Assembly: GCF_019969845.1 (NCBI RefSeq)
Contig: NZ_JAHXYR010000011.1
Location: 186,001 to 250,000, forward strand
Direction of reading: 5' to 3'
Source: Sphingobacterium sp. GVS05A
GTDB lineage: Bacteria > Bacteroidota > Bacteroidia > Sphingobacteriales > Sphingobacteriaceae
DNA length: 64,000 bases
Shown: one piece after another, positions 18,901 to 27,274 of the stretch
Numbering within the stretch: the stretch's first letter is position 1
How the letters are laid out: each line of letters begins with the position of its first letter
Position numbers and translations under genes: made by a program
The notes under the pieces: model-generated
Databases searched by the model: none
What the model was told of the DNA's origin: nothing
The model's input: the letters and a program-made list of their open reading frames with translations, nothing else

Positions 18901-19069
18901 GTGGGGACATCCCGCCGTAAGATTCAATGACGTAAATGGTCGGTGAATTGAGCTGCGGAAATATATCGATCGGTATTTTCAGTACAGCGAGTACCGAAAA
19001 GAGCAGCAGGCTCAGGGTGATGATCACTGTGGTGATCGGCCTTCGTAAAGCAGCTGTGACTAGTGACAT
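15904..19069 (-). pseudogene. RND efflux permease (HAE1/AcrB-like), frameshifted near C-terminus
   Basis: Inner-membrane proton-driven pump of ~1050 residues when the frame is repaired. The N-terminus (MSLVTAALRRPITTVIITLS), TM4 proton-relay region with Asp in GILVDQATVTIES, porter domains and second half are all present. At ~16173-16183 the frame breaks: the upstream frame reads LANAAT then leaves the family pattern and stops at 16097, while the expected [22 protein letters not shown] continues in another frame to 15904. The last two or three helices are therefore lost unless a frameshift restores them. The sequence around the break fits loss of 8 bp between short direct repeats (ACGCGGC). 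It is either a recent inactivation or a sequencing error. Confidence 0.85.
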
Positions 19070-19075
19070 AAGTGA

Positions 19076-20464
19076 TTAGTTAAAAAGTTGAAGAAAGCCA
19101 TCGACATTGTTTTGTGCGACCACCTGGTGGAACAATGCCAGATAATAATTATACTTGGCGGTAATGTAATCGCGCTCTGCCTGATTGAGCATGTTCTGTG
19201 CAACGTTGACCTCCACAATATCAATCAGCCCGTTTTTATACAAGGAAAACTTCTGGCGGTAGGCGGCATTTGCGGCCTTGGTCTGACGCGGAATTTCCTT
19301 CAGACGTCTTTCTGCAGTTGCCACTTCAGTGGCCGACTGTGTTATATTCATGGCGATGTTGGCCTGTTGTTCCTGTAGCTTTTGCCCAGCCTCGTCCACC
19401 ATAAGGCGCTGTGTGTTTAGTTTCACCTTTTTGCGGCGCAGATCAAACAGGTTGTAGTTGATCCCTAGACCAACAAGGTAATTACCACGTTGCAGCCCAA
19501 AACCATCGGCTAGCGAACCATAATTATTATCGCTATGTACACTGGATGCCCTGCCCCAGACTGCGCCCGAGAGGAACAGCTTGGGTCGGTAACTGTTGGA
19601 GACCAGCTTCTCTTCCATCTTGGTCTTGTCGAACAGCGCATTATAATAGGCGACCATAGGATGCTGGCGGCCGCCATCGAGTTCAATGGGTGCGTTCTTT
19701 ACCTGCTCGAAAAGAATCTTTTCGGCAGTGGTATCCGCTACAATCTGCGCTGGGGACATACCCGCCAGCGTAGCCAGCTGAATCTGCAATTGCTGTTGCT
19801 GATTATCCAGTTCGATGAGGCCAAGCTGGCTACGCGATATTTCAGCATCCGCCATGCTGGTATCCACCCCTGCCCGGATACCACTTTTGACCAGCGCAAA
19901 TATCGACTGACGTATTTCCTGGTTACGGGCTATGCTGCGCGACTGAATGCCGATCAGGTCATGCAACTTTAATAACTGCAGATAACTATAGATCGTGAAG
20001 GACTGTAAGTCATACTTCGACTGTTCAAAACGGCGGTTCTCCACGGTCACCTCCGCCTGCGCGAGCTGATCCTGGGCATTGAATTGACCAAAATTATAGA
20101 CCTCCCACTGGAAGGCCGCAATGCCAAGATTGCTGCTCACAGCCTGATACTTATTATTGGGACGTATACCACCATTATTGGTCGGAACAAGGCCAAAACC
20201 GAAGTAAGGCCCCGGCACATTATTATTGGAGCCGACGTCTGCCTGATACGATAGCTGTAGGCTCGGCAGACGGTTGTTTTTGGCTTCTGCTGCGCGGGCC
20301 TGCTGCACCTGTGTACGGACATAGTCGGTGCGTAAGGATGGTGCATGCTGCGTTACCGACGACAGCAGCTGGTTGAGTTTGATAGGCACATGACTCTCCT
20401 GTCCATAGCTAAAAAAGCTACAGCAGAGCAGCACATGCCCCATAAGGACAAGTTTCTGAAACAT
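19076..20464 (-). CDS. TolC-family outer-membrane efflux channel
   Basis: Outer-membrane factor of 462 residues completing the tripartite RND pump. A signal peptide (MFQKLVLMGHVLLCCSFFSYG) leads into two internally repeated helical/barrel halves typical of OEP proteins (e.g. ARAAEAKNNRLPSLQLSYQ, GQFNAQDQLAQAEVTVENRR, LGLIELDNQQQQLQIQLATL, ITAKYNYYLALFHQVV). It is the first gene of the operon and its stop lies 6 bp before the permease start, which implies cotranscription. Substrate unknown; no metal-specific histidine stretches are seen in the channel. Confidence 0.92.
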   Translation of the reverse strand: MFQKLVLMGHVLLCCSFFSYGQESHVPIKLNQLLSSVTQHAPSLRTDYVRTQVQQARAAEAKNNRLPSLQLSYQADVGSNNNVPGPYFGFGLVPTNNGGIRPNNKYQAVSSNLGIAAFQWEVYNFGQFNAQDQLAQAEVTVENRRFEQSKYDLQSFTIYSYLQLLKLHDLIGIQSRSIARNQEIRQSIFALVKSGIRAGVDTSMADAEISRSQLGLIELDNQQQQLQIQLATLAGMSPAQIVADTTAEKILFEQVKNAPIELDGGRQHPMVAYYNALFDKTKMEEKLVSNSYRPKLFLSGAVWGRASSVHSDNNYGSLADGFGLQRGNYLVGLGINYNLFDLRRKKVKLNTQRLMVDEAGQKLQEQQANIAMNITQSATEVATAERRLKEIPRQTKAANAAYRQKFSLYKNGLIDIVEVNVAQNMLNQAERDYITAKYNYYLALFHQVVAQNNVDGFLQLFN

Positions 20465-20543
20465 ATAAAAAGCTTATTTTAAAATAAATGAATGTTTGCA
20501 GTCCCATTGGGACCCACTCAATACGATTAAAATGGCCTTTTTA

Positions 20544-20912
20544 TCATAAAGTCAGCTGAAGATTACGCAGGTATAGCCGTTCGAGTGGCAATACTATTTT
20601 AGAAAAGAAGTTACCAATCGAAAACGTGCCCGAATTCGGAAAGAACGTGTTGAAAAAGTGGGTAATGAAAAACTCCTTTACTTTGGCGACAAAGTGACGA
20701 AGCGGCGAGAGCGTCAGACAGACAACATCTTTTACATCAACCCAATCCAGGTATTCTTGTTTTCGTTTACTAAAGGCCTTGATAACGGTGATAAACTCAT
20801 TCTCGCCCTGCGTCTTTGCCTGATGATACAATGAAAACCCGATCAAAGGCTTCACGATCAGCAGCATCGCGCTTACCAGTAAGAGAAATTGAAATATGAC
20901 TCGTCTTAACAT
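20544..20912 (-). CDS. Small membrane-anchored hypothetical protein
   Basis: A 122-residue protein beginning MLRRVIFQFLLLVSAMLLIV, a single N-terminal membrane segment or uncleaved signal, then a basic/aromatic tail (KEFFITHFFNTFFPNSGTF). The longer frame to 21032 was rejected: the minus strand has a -7-like box (TATATTTG, 20966-20959) inside that extension. I do not recognise a family; similar small membrane proteins occur in Sphingobacteriaceae, but no function can be given. It lies upstream of the TolC gene on the same strand, 79 bp away. Confidence 0.6.
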   Translation of the reverse strand: MLRRVIFQFLLLVSAMLLIVKPLIGFSLYHQAKTQGENEFITVIKAFSKRKQEYLDWVDVKDVVCLTLSPLRHFVAKVKEFFITHFFNTFFPNSGTFSIGNFFSKIVLPLERLYLRNLQLTL

Positions 20913-21159
20913 AGGTTGTATGTTATCTAATGCACAGCATTTTGATTTGTGTACGCTACAAATATAAACAATGACGCAGTAGGCGAATGTAACATTGACG
21001 TAACGAAAGCTTTTGTAAACATGATGTTGCAATCACATTGCTCCATTCAGATATCCAACAAAGCTACAAGGGCAATGTGAACCAGAACGTTGCTCTCTAT
21101 CTTACCTCACGTTCCACGCCGATAGCACCACCGTGATTCTTTATAGGTTATGACTAGGC

Positions 21160-21501
21160 TTAAAAAAACTGTTCCAATTCATTTCTGTGATCCTCGCCCC
21201 ATTGGGCCGTTACCTCGATGACCGGTATGAGACTTTCACCTAGCCCAGTCAGTTCATATTCTACTTTCAGCGGAAGCTGATCAAAGACGACTTTATTGAT
21301 TAATCCGTGTTCAATCAACTGGCCAAGCTGCGCATCAAGTACACGACGGGTTGCATTGGGGATTTTCCGCTGCAGCTCACCCGGACGCTTGATACCTGAA
21401 TGTATTGCCCAAAGCAGATTTATTTTCCATTTTCCCTGAACAACCTGCAAAAACAGATGTAAACCACAATCTAAATTGACCGGAAGCTTTTTTTCGTACA
21501 T
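21160..21501 (-). CDS. HxlR-family transcriptional regulator
   Basis: Winged-helix one-component regulator of 113 residues. HxlR landmarks are clear: VQGKWKINLLWAI at the start of the domain, GELQRKIPNATRRVLDAQLGQLIEHGLI as the recognition region, and the wing VEYELTGLGESLIPVIE. Several HxlR proteins sense electrophiles or hypochlorite through cysteines; here Cys13 in NLDCGLHLF lies at the N-terminal sensor position used by YodB/HypR, but redox sensing is only inferred. It is divergent from an aldo/keto reductase, its likely target, across a 105-bp region with a palindrome. Confidence 0.88.
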   Translation of the reverse strand: MYEKKLPVNLDCGLHLFLQVVQGKWKINLLWAIHSGIKRPGELQRKIPNATRRVLDAQLGQLIEHGLINKVVFDQLPLKVEYELTGLGESLIPVIEVTAQWGEDHRNELEQFF

Positions 21502-21537
21502 AGCTGATATATTTTACGAAGATATAAAGTGAGTATA

Positions 21538-21585
21538 GATAAATTTATCCGTAATTGACACGGTTACTTTATGCCCTTAACTTTG
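21538..21585 (+). promoter_or_regulatory. Promoter of aldo/keto reductase with 12-bp palindrome
   Basis: TAACTTTG (21578-21585) is a perfect TAnnTTTG box, with TTG at 21555-21557, 20 bp upstream, as -33 element. Immediately before lies the perfect palindrome GATAAATTTATC (21538-21549), a candidate HxlR site. The promoter position rules out translation from 21571. Confidence 0.65.
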
Positions 21586-21606
21586 CAACAAAGTAAATAT
21601 AAAAAT

Positions 21607-22569
21607 ATGAAATACAAGTTATTTGGATCAAAAACAGGACTGCATGCCAGTGAAATAATTTTGGGAGCAGCCAACTTTGGCACAAGAAAAGGCTACGGGG
21701 CCGATCCCGAAGAATCGAGAAAGATTTTAACAGCTTATACAGATGCAGGTGGTAATTTTATCGACATATCTGATGTTTACCAATTTGGAGAGGCTGAAGA
21801 AATCGTTGGTAATTTTATACAAGGCCGGCGAAGCAATTTTATTATCTGCTCAAAATATACCCGAAGCAGCGACCCAAGCCCCGCAATCTGTAATTTTGGA
21901 AATAACCGTAAATCCATGCGTCAGGCTGTTGAACAAAGTCTGAAAAGGTTGAAGACTGATTACATTGACATATATATGCCTCATTATGATGACGGGGTAA
22001 CTCCGCTGGAAGAAATAGCCATAGGGCTACAGGATCTGATCAGAGAAGGAAAAATACTATATGCAGGACTGACGAATTTCCCGGCATGGAAGGTATCGGC
22101 AATCGCGGGGTCTACAAAACTCACGACCTTACAAATTGAGTACAATTTGCTGCAACGTACCCCAGATCGTGAACTGATCCCGATGGCTAAGGAATTTGGT
22201 TTAGGAGTCATGATGTATTCGCCACTGGCGGGCGGACTGCTCACCGCTAAATATAGAAAGGGAGAAGCAGGACGCATCAGTCACTCTAATGACACTGAAT
22301 ATACGGAAGACGAGAAAACCAAACTGATCATTGATGAACTGATATCAATCGGGGAAAAATATGAAGCAACTCCCGGTCAGATTGCGTTTGCATGGAATTT
22401 ATCAAAAGAGGCATTCCCATTGCTAGGAGCGCGCAATATCAATCAATTTGAGCAAAGTATTAGCGCTACTGAAATTAATTTGACAGCTGACGAGCTGGCC
22501 AAACTGGATGCTTTAAGCTCCATTAGCCTCGGGTATCCGCACGATCTGTTGAATACGGTACGTGGTTGA
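21607..22569 (+). CDS. Aldo/keto reductase
   Basis: NADPH-dependent carbonyl reductase with a TIM-barrel fold, 320 residues. The catalytic tetrad is visible: Asp and Tyr in FIDISDVYQFGEAEE, Lys in FIICSKYTRS, His in DIYMPHYDDG. The C-terminal cofactor loop region GARNINQFEQSI is also present. The start at 21607 (MKYKLFGSKTGLHAS) is the standard AKR N-terminus; the frame upstream is promoter DNA. Divergent from an HxlR regulator, so probably induced by a reactive carbonyl or electrophile. A hairpin follows it. Confidence 0.92.
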   Translation: MKYKLFGSKTGLHASEIILGAANFGTRKGYGADPEESRKILTAYTDAGGNFIDISDVYQFGEAEEIVGNFIQGRRSNFIICSKYTRSSDPSPAICNFGNNRKSMRQAVEQSLKRLKTDYIDIYMPHYDDGVTPLEEIAIGLQDLIREGKILYAGLTNFPAWKVSAIAGSTKLTTLQIEYNLLQRTPDRELIPMAKEFGLGVMMYSPLAGGLLTAKYRKGEAGRISHSNDTEYTEDEKTKLIIDELISIGEKYEATPGQIAFAWNLSKEAFPLLGARNINQFEQSISATEINLTADELAKLDALSSISLGYPHDLLNTVRG

Positions 22570-22594
22570 TTTTGAAAGATTGAAACTAATACAA

Positions 22595-22633
22595 ATACGA
22601 AAGAATTAACTTTTGTGGTTACTTCTTTCGTAT
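22595..22633 (+). terminator. Hairpin after aldo/keto reductase
   Basis: ATACGAAAGAA (22595-22605) and TTCTTTCGTAT (22623-22633) form a perfect 11-bp stem with a 17-nt loop, 26 bp after the stop codon. There is no strong T run, so termination is less certain. Confidence 0.5.
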
Positions 22634-22823
22634 CATTGATATAACGTTGCAGATGATCAGCAATCGAGCTGAGTTTAAGGGCTCAGATTGAGTCACCCAC
22701 CTCTATTTTACGATAATCTAAAACAAATGGCAAAGTACCTATTTTGATCATTTTTTTTACACTCCTGGCAGTCAGTATCCCTTGCTAACTTTACAATCCG
22801 TTACCGAATAAATAACCTACGTC

Positions 22824-23759
22824 CTATTTATTAAAAGAATCCCAGTCAATATTATCCTTTGCCCATTGTGCTGCAGAAATCGTTTCAATACAATGTTTGA
22901 AATTGTATGTCACCTCCAATGGCCAAGAAACACCTCTGCCGGCACCAAAAATTGAACGGTATTTTTTTACGAAATTGGTCGGATCATTTTTAAGGTCCTG
23001 CTGTATTTCCGTCATATCGGAAAGTGTACGTTCATACTTTTGCCCTGAAAGCGATTCAGCGATATCCACCAACTGTCCATAGGTGATCGTATCGCCACCA
23101 ATATAAACGACCTCATTCTCAATCGCTGGCTCCGCAAAAAATATCTCAGCGGTAAGTTTTCCGATATCCTCAGGCGTTGTGACAGTAACCGCAGTATCCC
23201 AGCCCCCAATAGCATTGAAAGATTTGTTATCCATATCCAAAAGGCCGAAAAAGGGTTCAAAAAGATAGCTTGTAAACATACCGGTGGAAATAATAACCCA
23301 TTTTGTAGCACTTTGTGATCGAAGACGCTCACGTACATCGAGCTGCTCGTCAAATAGATCCTGAGCACTGCCCCGGCCTATCACTTCAAAATCAACTCCG
23401 AACTGCCACGGAAAATATCTTTTGACTCCAGCATCCAAAACAGCATTTGCCAGCTTCAGCTGAAAACCTCCGGCACCGCTTCCATACCCCGTACATGAAA
23501 CAACAGCATCGTAATTTTTAAAAATAGCAACAAGCTCTGAAGAAGGAGCAGACAGATCTCCCACAAGTAAATTAACACCCAGATCTCTGAGTTCGGCTAT
23601 ATTCTTTTTCTTATCTGCATCTTCAGCGTTTATGGCTGCTTCTCTAAGCAGAACTGTAACTGTTGTATCGCTGTAGTTTTTGGCTTTATTTGCCAGATGA
23701 CGAATGACAGGCATTCCTAATTCACCTGCTCCCAATATTAAAATTGATGTATTTTTCAT
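22824..23759 (-). CDS. NmrA/isoflavone-reductase-like NAD(P)-binding protein
   Basis: Atypical SDR of 311 residues. The nucleotide-binding motif GAGELGMPVIRHLANKA begins at residue 9, and the fold continues with VVSCTGYGSGAGGFQLKLANAVLDAGVKRYFPWQFG, the pattern of PCBER/isoflavone reductase-like and NmrA proteins. Such proteins are reductases or redox sensors; the substrate here is not known. It is divergent from an HxlR regulator and has a recognisable promoter, giving the second HxlR-oxidoreductase pair in 3 kb. Confidence 0.85.
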   Translation of the reverse strand: MKNTSILILGAGELGMPVIRHLANKAKNYSDTTVTVLLREAAINAEDADKKKNIAELRDLGVNLLVGDLSAPSSELVAIFKNYDAVVSCTGYGSGAGGFQLKLANAVLDAGVKRYFPWQFGVDFEVIGRGSAQDLFDEQLDVRERLRSQSATKWVIISTGMFTSYLFEPFFGLLDMDNKSFNAIGGWDTAVTVTTPEDIGKLTAEIFFAEPAIENEVVYIGGDTITYGQLVDIAESLSGQKYERTLSDMTEIQQDLKNDPTNFVKKYRSIFGAGRGVSWPLEVTYNFKHCIETISAAQWAKDNIDWDSFNK

Positions 23760-23821
23760 TTCAAAAAGAATTTGTCAGGAAGTTAATCCATTACTAATTG
23801 ATTGAGTTCCTCTTTCTTACG

Positions 23822-23852
23822 CAAAGTTAGGGAGTCCAATTCCGTCAAACAA
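23822..23852 (-). promoter_or_regulatory. Promoter of NmrA-like gene
   Basis: On the minus strand TAACTTTG (23829-23822) is preceded 20 bp upstream by TTG (23852-23850), the same geometry as the aldo/keto reductase promoter. It lies 63 bp before the ATG. Confidence 0.6.
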
Positions 23853-24001
23853 TAAGGTATCTCGCTGTGAGCTGCTTACACCGATGTTAGTCTTTTGAGA
23901 ATTAGGTAGATTAGTTTTTGTTTCGTTACAGTTTTTTTGTCCGTCTGCCGTCACCATTCAAAAATCAATCCTTTCTTACAAGTTCTATTGTCAAAATCAA
24001 C

Positions 24002-24009
24002 TATCTTTG
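24002..24009 (+). promoter_or_regulatory. -7 box of HxlR gene
   Basis: TATCTTTG fits TAnnTTTG and lies 44 bp upstream of the HxlR start; no convincing -33 element is at 19-21 bp. The divergent spacer otherwise shows nothing notable. Confidence 0.4.
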
Positions 24010-24052
24010 ACCAACAAAAAGCGCATTTTAACTTAAAAAAATAGATAGAGCA

Positions 24053-24457
24053 ATGACCGATAACGAAATAGCTGCGGCCTGGGATGATATTTGCAAGGTG
24101 CTGAACAAAGACCAGGAAGACCTGAAACGTGATATACTTAGCCATATTGGTAATAAATGGTCACTTTTTGTTATTCATGCACTTGGAATTGACGGTAGGA
24201 TGCGCTTTTCGAATTTGGAAAGCCATATTAAGGGTATCAGTCAGCGGATGCTGACAAAATGCCTACGGGAACTGGAAAGAGACGGATTGATATCAAGAAG
24301 CGTTTTTCCTGAGGTACCACCAAGAGTAGAATATGAGCTTACTGAACTAGGTAAAGGTCTTTTGGTCCAAGTCACGCCGCTCTGGTTATGGATTGCCCGG
24401 CATACGGAAGAACTGACAAGCGCGAGGACAAATTATGAAAAACATATTGGTAAGTAG
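24053..24457 (+). CDS. HxlR-family transcriptional regulator
   Basis: Winged-helix regulator of 134 residues. HxlR signatures: IGNKWSLFVIHALGIDGRMRF, HIKGISQRMLTKCLRELERDGLI and PPRVEYELTELGKGLLVQV. It is ~20 residues longer at the N-terminus than the other two HxlR proteins here, with an acidic leader (MTDNEIAAAWDDICKV) that contains one cysteine at the position used by thiol-sensing HxlR members. It is divergent from the NmrA-like oxidoreductase, its probable target; control of the following AraC/SnoaL group is also possible. Confidence 0.88.
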   Translation: MTDNEIAAAWDDICKVLNKDQEDLKRDILSHIGNKWSLFVIHALGIDGRMRFSNLESHIKGISQRMLTKCLRELERDGLISRSVFPEVPPRVEYELTELGKGLLVQVTPLWLWIARHTEELTSARTNYEKHIGK

Positions 24458-24763
24458 TCCTTTAACATCGACATTTAAAGATTTCCTCAGCACCAACAGC
24501 ACGATATGATATCCAGCTGCAGATAACACATCACGTAAGTTCGACTTTTTGATAAATAGTACTATTTCCAAAAAGATTATTCACTTTTTGAAAACAAAAT
24601 TCCGCCAAACCTTACTTTCTGAGCAACGTTTTCCCATGCATTGATTTTTTTATGGTTCACATAGCTGATGTCACTTTCTTGGACAGCAAAAAGGGGCGTA
24701 ATAAATAATTAGAAAATCAGGATAATAAAGCATAATCGATAGCAATTCTTAAAGTATATGAAC
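24458..24763. other. Intergenic stretch without recognisable gene
   Basis: About 300 bp of AT-rich DNA between the HxlR and AraC genes. Short open frames exist on both strands, but none has a recognisable motif or good start. I see no strong hairpin or repeat. Confidence 0.5.
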
Positions 24764-24771
24764 TAAATTTG
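24764..24771 (+). promoter_or_regulatory. -7 box of AraC gene at 24790
   Basis: TAAATTTG matches TAnnTTTG and overlaps a possible TTG start at 24769, so the ATG at 24790 is the better start. Confidence 0.5.
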
Positions 24772-24789
24772 AGTTTAAAATTGCGCCAC

Positions 24790-25656
24790 ATGCCAAAAAG
24801 AGATTCTATTTTAGTGAACAGCATGGATTCCAGCAGCAGTATGGCTGTTGGCCTATGGGATGGTTCCACTCCGGGCATCCTAAAAGCGCTGAATCCACAT
24901 CGGCATGACCACTATACCTGCATGCTTGTTGAAGCTGGGCAGCTGGAAGTCCTATTTGATTTTGAACAGCTGACCATGCCTGCAGGAACACTTTTTGTCT
25001 GCCCACCGCATCAGGTACATCAGATCACCACGGCTTTAGGGGCATCTGGCTATTACATTTCTTTTGAAGGCCATCATATGACCAGGTCAGCCAAGGACAT
25101 ACTTGATGCATCTTTAAATGAAACCATTATATTGTCACTCTCAGCGCCCGAGCAACAATGGTTTACGGCAATCCTGGACTCCCTAAAAAATTTGGACAGT
25201 ATAAACAATACCGCAAATAAGGAAGTGCAACAGCCCTTGCTGTCAGCTTTTATAACGCAGGCGGTAATTTGTCACGATCGCAGATCGGCCGCTGGGTCCA
25301 TAAGTCACAGCCCCAGGGTTATGAGTATAACCAACGAATTCAGAAATCTTGTAAAGCGTGATTACCGCAGCCTTAAACGCCCCTCAGCATATGCCCAAAG
25401 GTTAAATATCTCCGTGGCCCACCTAAACGATGTTGTTAAAAAAGTGACGGGCTTATCTGCATCGGCACTGATCCAGAAGGAAATACTAAGCGAAGCACAG
25501 CGCCTGCTCTATTATTCGCAATTGAGTATTAAGGAAATTTCGGTCCAGCTAGGTTATAAAGATACCAAGTATTTTATCAGGCTTTTCACAAAAAAAGCTG
25601 GACGATCACCGGGTGATTACAGAAAGACACTACGTTCCAATCCAGACCTGGATTAG
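24790..25656 (+). CDS. AraC-family regulator with N-terminal cupin
   Basis: One-component regulator of 288 residues. The N-terminal ~100 residues form a cupin sensor (HRHDHYTCMLVEAGQLEV, then MPAGTLFVCPPHQVHQI), the AraC_binding type with several histidines that could bind a ligand or metal. The C-terminal ~100 residues contain two helix-turn-helix motifs (YAQRLNISVAHLNDVVKKVTG and IKEISVQLGYKDTKYFIRLF). It differs clearly from the other AraC proteins of the window in its N-terminal domain. Directly downstream is a two-gene operon (SnoaL-like plus NAD(P)-binding protein), the likely target. Confidence 0.9.
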   Translation: MPKRDSILVNSMDSSSSMAVGLWDGSTPGILKALNPHRHDHYTCMLVEAGQLEVLFDFEQLTMPAGTLFVCPPHQVHQITTALGASGYYISFEGHHMTRSAKDILDASLNETIILSLSAPEQQWFTAILDSLKNLDSINNTANKEVQQPLLSAFITQAVICHDRRSAAGSISHSPRVMSITNEFRNLVKRDYRSLKRPSAYAQRLNISVAHLNDVVKKVTGLSASALIQKEILSEAQRLLYYSQLSIKEISVQLGYKDTKYFIRLFTKKAGRSPGDYRKTLRSNPDLD

Positions 25657-25765
25657 ACAAACTATCCTATTGAACTTAGAACCTGCTTCTTTTTTTGTCT
25701 ACCTTTTACCTTTGTTTGTCAGTTTTCCTGCATTCATTTTTTGACCAATTTTGTACTATAGATAC

Positions 25766-25780
25766 ACTGTACGGTACAGT
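25766..25780 (+). promoter_or_regulatory. 15-bp palindrome upstream of the SnoaL operon
   Basis: ACTGTACGGTACAGT is a perfect inverted repeat with 7-bp arms and one central base, ending 29 bp before the SnoaL start. Its position fits an operator overlapping the transcription start. The cognate regulator (HxlR at 24053, AraC at 24790 or another) cannot be decided. Confidence 0.55.
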
Positions 25781-25809
25781 AGATCGCATAATATTAATTC
25801 TTAGGTGTT

Positions 25810-26235
25810 ATGGAAGGTCATAATTTGGCAGAAAGTCCGACTTATAAATTATCAACCACCCCTGAAGGAATTGTCGATTCTCTTTTGGATCATTTTAATT
25901 CCAGGGATATTGAAACCATGCTCGGCTTCTATGAGGATGATGCAGTCGTTATCAGTACCAGCGGTGAGCCCAAACGCGGAAAAATAGCGATCGCCCATGA
26001 GCTGCAGCAGTCCTTCGGTTTTGGATTGCCGATAGAAATTTTTGCCAGGAATATTTATTCGACCGATAATCTGGCCTCATTGGTCCTGCATTGGAGAATC
26101 ACTGGGACAGGAAATAACGGCGAAAAAGTAAATATTACCGGAACTTCAAGCGATTACGCAAAGAAAGGACGGGACGGATATTGGCGGTGCTGGTTTGGAA
26201 ATCCATTCGGCGTACAGGTGCGCAGCTTATTTTAA
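25810..26235 (+). CDS. SnoaL-like/DUF4440-type NTF2-fold protein
   Basis: Small cytoplasmic protein of 141 residues with the NTF2-like cone fold: TPEGIVDSLLDHFNSRDIETMLGFYEDDAVVI followed by the strands LASLVLHWRITGTG and a final aromatic segment DGYWRCWFGNPFG. Members are enzymes or ligand-binding proteins (cyclases, isomerases), so no reaction can be given. The next gene starts 29 bp later, giving a two-gene operon behind the palindrome. Confidence 0.7.
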   Translation: MEGHNLAESPTYKLSTTPEGIVDSLLDHFNSRDIETMLGFYEDDAVVISTSGEPKRGKIAIAHELQQSFGFGLPIEIFARNIYSTDNLASLVLHWRITGTGNNGEKVNITGTSSDYAKKGRDGYWRCWFGNPFGVQVRSLF

Positions 26236-26264
26236 TCAATTTCACAAAATTAAATAGTTCACAT

Positions 26265-27017
26265 ATGAAAATTTTAGTAATCGGTGGTACAGGTCTTACT
26301 GGAAGGCTGGTCACAAAAAAACTGGCAAACCTTGGTCATCAGGTGATCATTGGTTCACCTTCACATGGAGTAGATCTCATGACCGGAGAAGGTCTTTCGC
26401 AAGCACTGGAAAATACGGAAATAGTAATCGATCTATCCAATTCCTCCTCTCCTGAAGAAGAAAATGCAATCCACTTTTTTCAGACCGCCGGAAAGAATCT
26501 GGTAAAAGCGGAGCTGGCTGCAAACATCAGGCATCACCTCGTACTTTCCATTGTCGGAACAGACGATGCGCTGGAGATCGGATATCTTCGCGCAAAGAAA
26601 TACCAGGAAGACAACATCAAAAACTCGGGAATACCTTATACAATCATTCGTTCAACACAGTTTTATGAGCATACCGATGCGATCATTGCCGTTCAGGGAC
26701 AGGCTGACGAGGTATTTGTTTCGAAGATCGACTACCAGCCCATTGCCCTGGAAGATGTCACAGATTACATTGTACAGTTTGCACTCGAAGAGCCTAAAAA
26801 TGGTACGGTAGAGATTGCTGGGCCTACAAGGGCAAATATGGATGATTTTGTGGCAAAATATATTGCGATATCCGGAAAGCCCATAAAGGTTGTTTCTGAT
26901 GACAATAGCAAATATATGCATCTTGTTGTTCCTAGATCACTGCTCGTCCCTGCTGAAGAATATAATGCAGGCAAGATTCATTTTGAGGACTGGGCGCTGA
27001 ATACTGTGGTAAGTTAA
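26265..27017 (+). CDS. NAD(P)H-binding atypical SDR (NmrA/QOR2-like)
   Basis: Rossmann-fold oxidoreductase of 250 residues. The start at 26265 places the motif VIGGTGLTGRLVTKKLANLGH at the very N-terminus; the upstream frame from 26181 overlaps the SnoaL gene and is rejected. Further landmarks are VIDLSNSSSPEEENA, LSIVGTDDA and SGIPYTIIRSTQFYEH, as in quinone-reductase-2-like and NAD(P)H-binding proteins. Probably cotranscribed with the SnoaL-like protein. Substrate unknown. Confidence 0.85.
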   Translation: MKILVIGGTGLTGRLVTKKLANLGHQVIIGSPSHGVDLMTGEGLSQALENTEIVIDLSNSSSPEEENAIHFFQTAGKNLVKAELAANIRHHLVLSIVGTDDALEIGYLRAKKYQEDNIKNSGIPYTIIRSTQFYEHTDAIIAVQGQADEVFVSKIDYQPIALEDVTDYIVQFALEEPKNGTVEIAGPTRANMDDFVAKYIAISGKPIKVVSDDNSKYMHLVVPRSLLVPAEEYNAGKIHFEDWALNTVVS

Positions 27018-27070
27018 GCCGTTAAAAATGATCACTTCGCTAGATGCTCTTTCGTAGTTCTTTTATCCTT

Positions 27071-27098
27071 AAATGCAGGTCGGTGTCGACTTGCATTT
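27071..27098 (+). terminator. Hairpin after the SnoaL/NAD(P)-binding operon
   Basis: AAATGCAGGTCG (27071-27082) pairs with CGACTTGCATTT (27087-27098) over 12 bp with one G-U pair and a 4-nt loop. Only a short T-rich tail follows (ATTGTTG). Confidence 0.55.
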
Positions 27099-27274
27099 AT
27101 TGTTGATCGCTATCGAGATCAGCCTTTGAATATTGTTTCAAGTAAGTTGTTTCCTTTTGAGTACTACCAAACTAGATTTTGCCAAAACTTATCATTCCTA
27201 AAGTAAATAACACGATATTGCAATATATGTCAATAGCTGATTGTCATACGAATATTAGAAAAAACAGATTTAAA

